From positions 1 to 50,121 of the forward strand of contig CAAFMN010000065.1 in the NCBI GenBank assembly GCA_900764045.1: 50,121 nt of DNA. The letters run 5' to 3'. The notes under the pieces are model-generated. The model was not told the origin of the DNA and searched no databases. It was given only the letters and a program-made list of their open reading frames with translations. Positions 49,326 through 50,121 of the stretch are shown here, piece after piece. How positions within the stretch are numbered: the first letter of the stretch is position 1; every line of letters begins with the position of its first letter. The position numbers were made by a program, and so were the translations under genes. The stretch is from Clostridia bacterium (lineage in GTDB: Bacteria; Bacillota; Clostridia; Lachnospirales; Bianqueaceae).

Positions 49326-50121
49326 TCAGTTATACAATGCTCTCCAGGTCTGTTGACCAACAATTCCGTCTGCGTCCAGTCCTTTGTCTCTCTGGAACTT
49401 GACTACAGCGCTGTAAGTGCCGTTGCCATAGATTCCATCGGCGCTTCCGCAATTATATCCCAATGTATTCAGGCGGTTCTGAAGTCTCCGGACGTCTTCT
49501 CCAGTACTGCCCATGCGTACCGTCCCATAGGAAGTGACATCCACCGGCGTACTAGGATTCTCTGGCTCGGAAGGTTCTGTATTCTTACCAGCTACCGCCG
49601 CTGCCAGCGCTTTCCATGTCTGCTGGCCAACGATGCCGTCCGCGTCCAATCTCTTGTCTCCCTGGAACTTGACTAACGCACTGTAGGTACCGCTGCCATA
49701 GACTCCATCCGTGCTTCCGCAATTATATCCAGCCTGGTTCAGCCAGGTCTGCAAAGTCTTCACATATTCTCCGCTGTCTCCGTAACGCACCAGAGGATAT
49801 CCGCTGACATCCACCGGCGTCGTAGGATTCTCCGGTTCGGAGGGTTCCGTAGGCTCCGAGGGTTCTGACGGCTGAGCTGGCTCGGAAGGCTCTGTATTCT
49901 TACCAGCTACCGCCGCTGCCAGCGCTTTCCATGTTTGCTGGCCAACGATGCCATCCGCATCCAATCCCTTGTCTCCCTGGAACTTAACCACCGCATTATA
50001 GGTGCCGTTTCCATAGACTCCGTCTGCGCTTCCGCAATTATATCCTGCCTGATTCAGCCAGGTCTGCAGAGTCTTCACATATTCTCCGCTGTCTCCGTAA
50101 CGTACCAGTGGATATCCGCTG
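49326..50121 (-). CDS. Peptidoglycan-binding repeat protein (3' part)
   Basis: Three PG_binding_1 modules occur, each with the pattern LQTWLNQAGYNCGS, DGVYGNGTY and FQGDKGLDADGIVGQQTW. They are separated by Pro/Glu/Ser/Thr linkers (for example SEPTEPSEP). The last module ends the protein at TWRALYN. The frame is open to the window edge at 50121, so the start and any catalytic domain (often a lysozyme, amidase or NlpC module) are outside. The modules bind cell-wall peptidoglycan, so the protein is extracellular. The first two visible modules are almost identical in DNA, with a 315-bp period, which points to recent internal duplication. Confidence 0.9.
   Translation of the reverse strand, partial: SGYPLVRYGDSGEYVKTLQTWLNQAGYNCGSADGVYGNGTYNAVVKFQGDKGLDADGIVGQQTWKALAAAVAGKNTEPSEPAQPSEPSEPTEPSEPENPTTPVDVSGYPLVRYGDSGEYVKTLQTWLNQAGYNCGSTDGVYGSGTYSALVKFQGDKRLDADGIVGQQTWKALAAAVAGKNTEPSEPENPSTPVDVTSYGTVRMGSTGEDVRRLQNRLNTLGYNCGSADGIYGNGTYSAVVKFQRDKGLDADGIVGQQTWRALYN
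49569..50110. repeat. 315-bp near-identical internal repeat
   Basis: ATTCTTACCAGCTACCGCCG occurs at 49581 and again at 49896, and the flanks match closely, giving a 315-bp (105-codon) period within the wall-binding gene. Unit number may vary between strains. Confidence 0.85.

Noticed and set aside
1..50121. tRNA, rRNA, insertion sequences or transposase genes
   Set aside because: None could be recognised by motif or structure in either strand; a covariance-model search would be needed to exclude small RNAs.

Overview
The window comes from a Gram-positive anaerobe of the class Clostridia, most likely a Lachnospiraceae member of a gut-type community. Support: strong GGAGG ribosome sites with TTGACA/TATAAT promoters, a T-box leader in front of proS, pyruvate:ferredoxin oxidoreductase, lipoprotein sugar-binding proteins with LplB/YtcP-type permeases, a YesM/YesN-type two-component system, and a tmk-darA-holB-ricT gene order typical of Firmicutes. 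This is inference from gene content; no rRNA or tRNA gene was seen.

Layout. (1) 1-990: an AT-rich stretch with a membrane-protein gene broken by a frameshift, lying just beyond the 3' end of guaA. (2) 998-11700, minus strand: a sugar-transport and catabolic block. Two permeases and a binding lipoprotein are followed, after an internal hairpin, by a GH42 beta-galactosidase, an M3 peptidase, an alpha/beta hydrolase, an NahK-like sugar kinase and guaA. The guaA product lacks most of its glutaminase domain. (3) 11868-17640, plus strand: T-box/proS, then a marR gene with a palindromic operator and a heterodimeric ABC exporter. (4) 17642-29256: a polysaccharide-utilisation block. It holds a second permease/permease/lipoprotein set with a lyase-like beta-propeller protein, a divergent YesM/YesN pair, and a convergent operon of a GH115-like enzyme with two esterase-fold proteins, one of which has lost its nucleophile. 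(5) 29355-45344, minus strand: nifJ with its own promoter, then a tightly packed housekeeping run from tmk through darA, holB, ricT, trmN6, a DUF362 ferredoxin, rsmI, a small unknown gene, a HIT protein, murG and a cyclophilin lipoprotein to two tandem S9 peptidases. (6) 45420-50121: an accessory end with a MATE exporter behind a candidate leader-peptide/terminator, two decayed genes (flavodoxin-ferredoxin and MarR remnants), a four-copy 73-bp hairpin repeat array, a PD-(D/E)XK-like nuclease gene and the 3' part of a cell-wall-binding repeat protein.

How the genes work together. Both transporter sets lack an ATPase gene, so a shared MsmX-like ATPase elsewhere is expected. The first set probably delivers galactose-containing oligosaccharides to the GH42 enzyme. 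The second set, with YesMN, the propeller lyase-like protein, GH115-like enzyme and esterases, looks like a plant cell-wall glycan programme (pectin or glucuronoxylan side chains). The housekeeping run couples nucleotide synthesis, replication, tRNA/rRNA modification and wall precursor synthesis by start/stop overlaps.

Most notable: the glutaminase-less GuaA, the Ser-to-Gly pseudo-esterase, the hairpin repeat array beside a nuclease gene, and the leader in front of the MATE gene.
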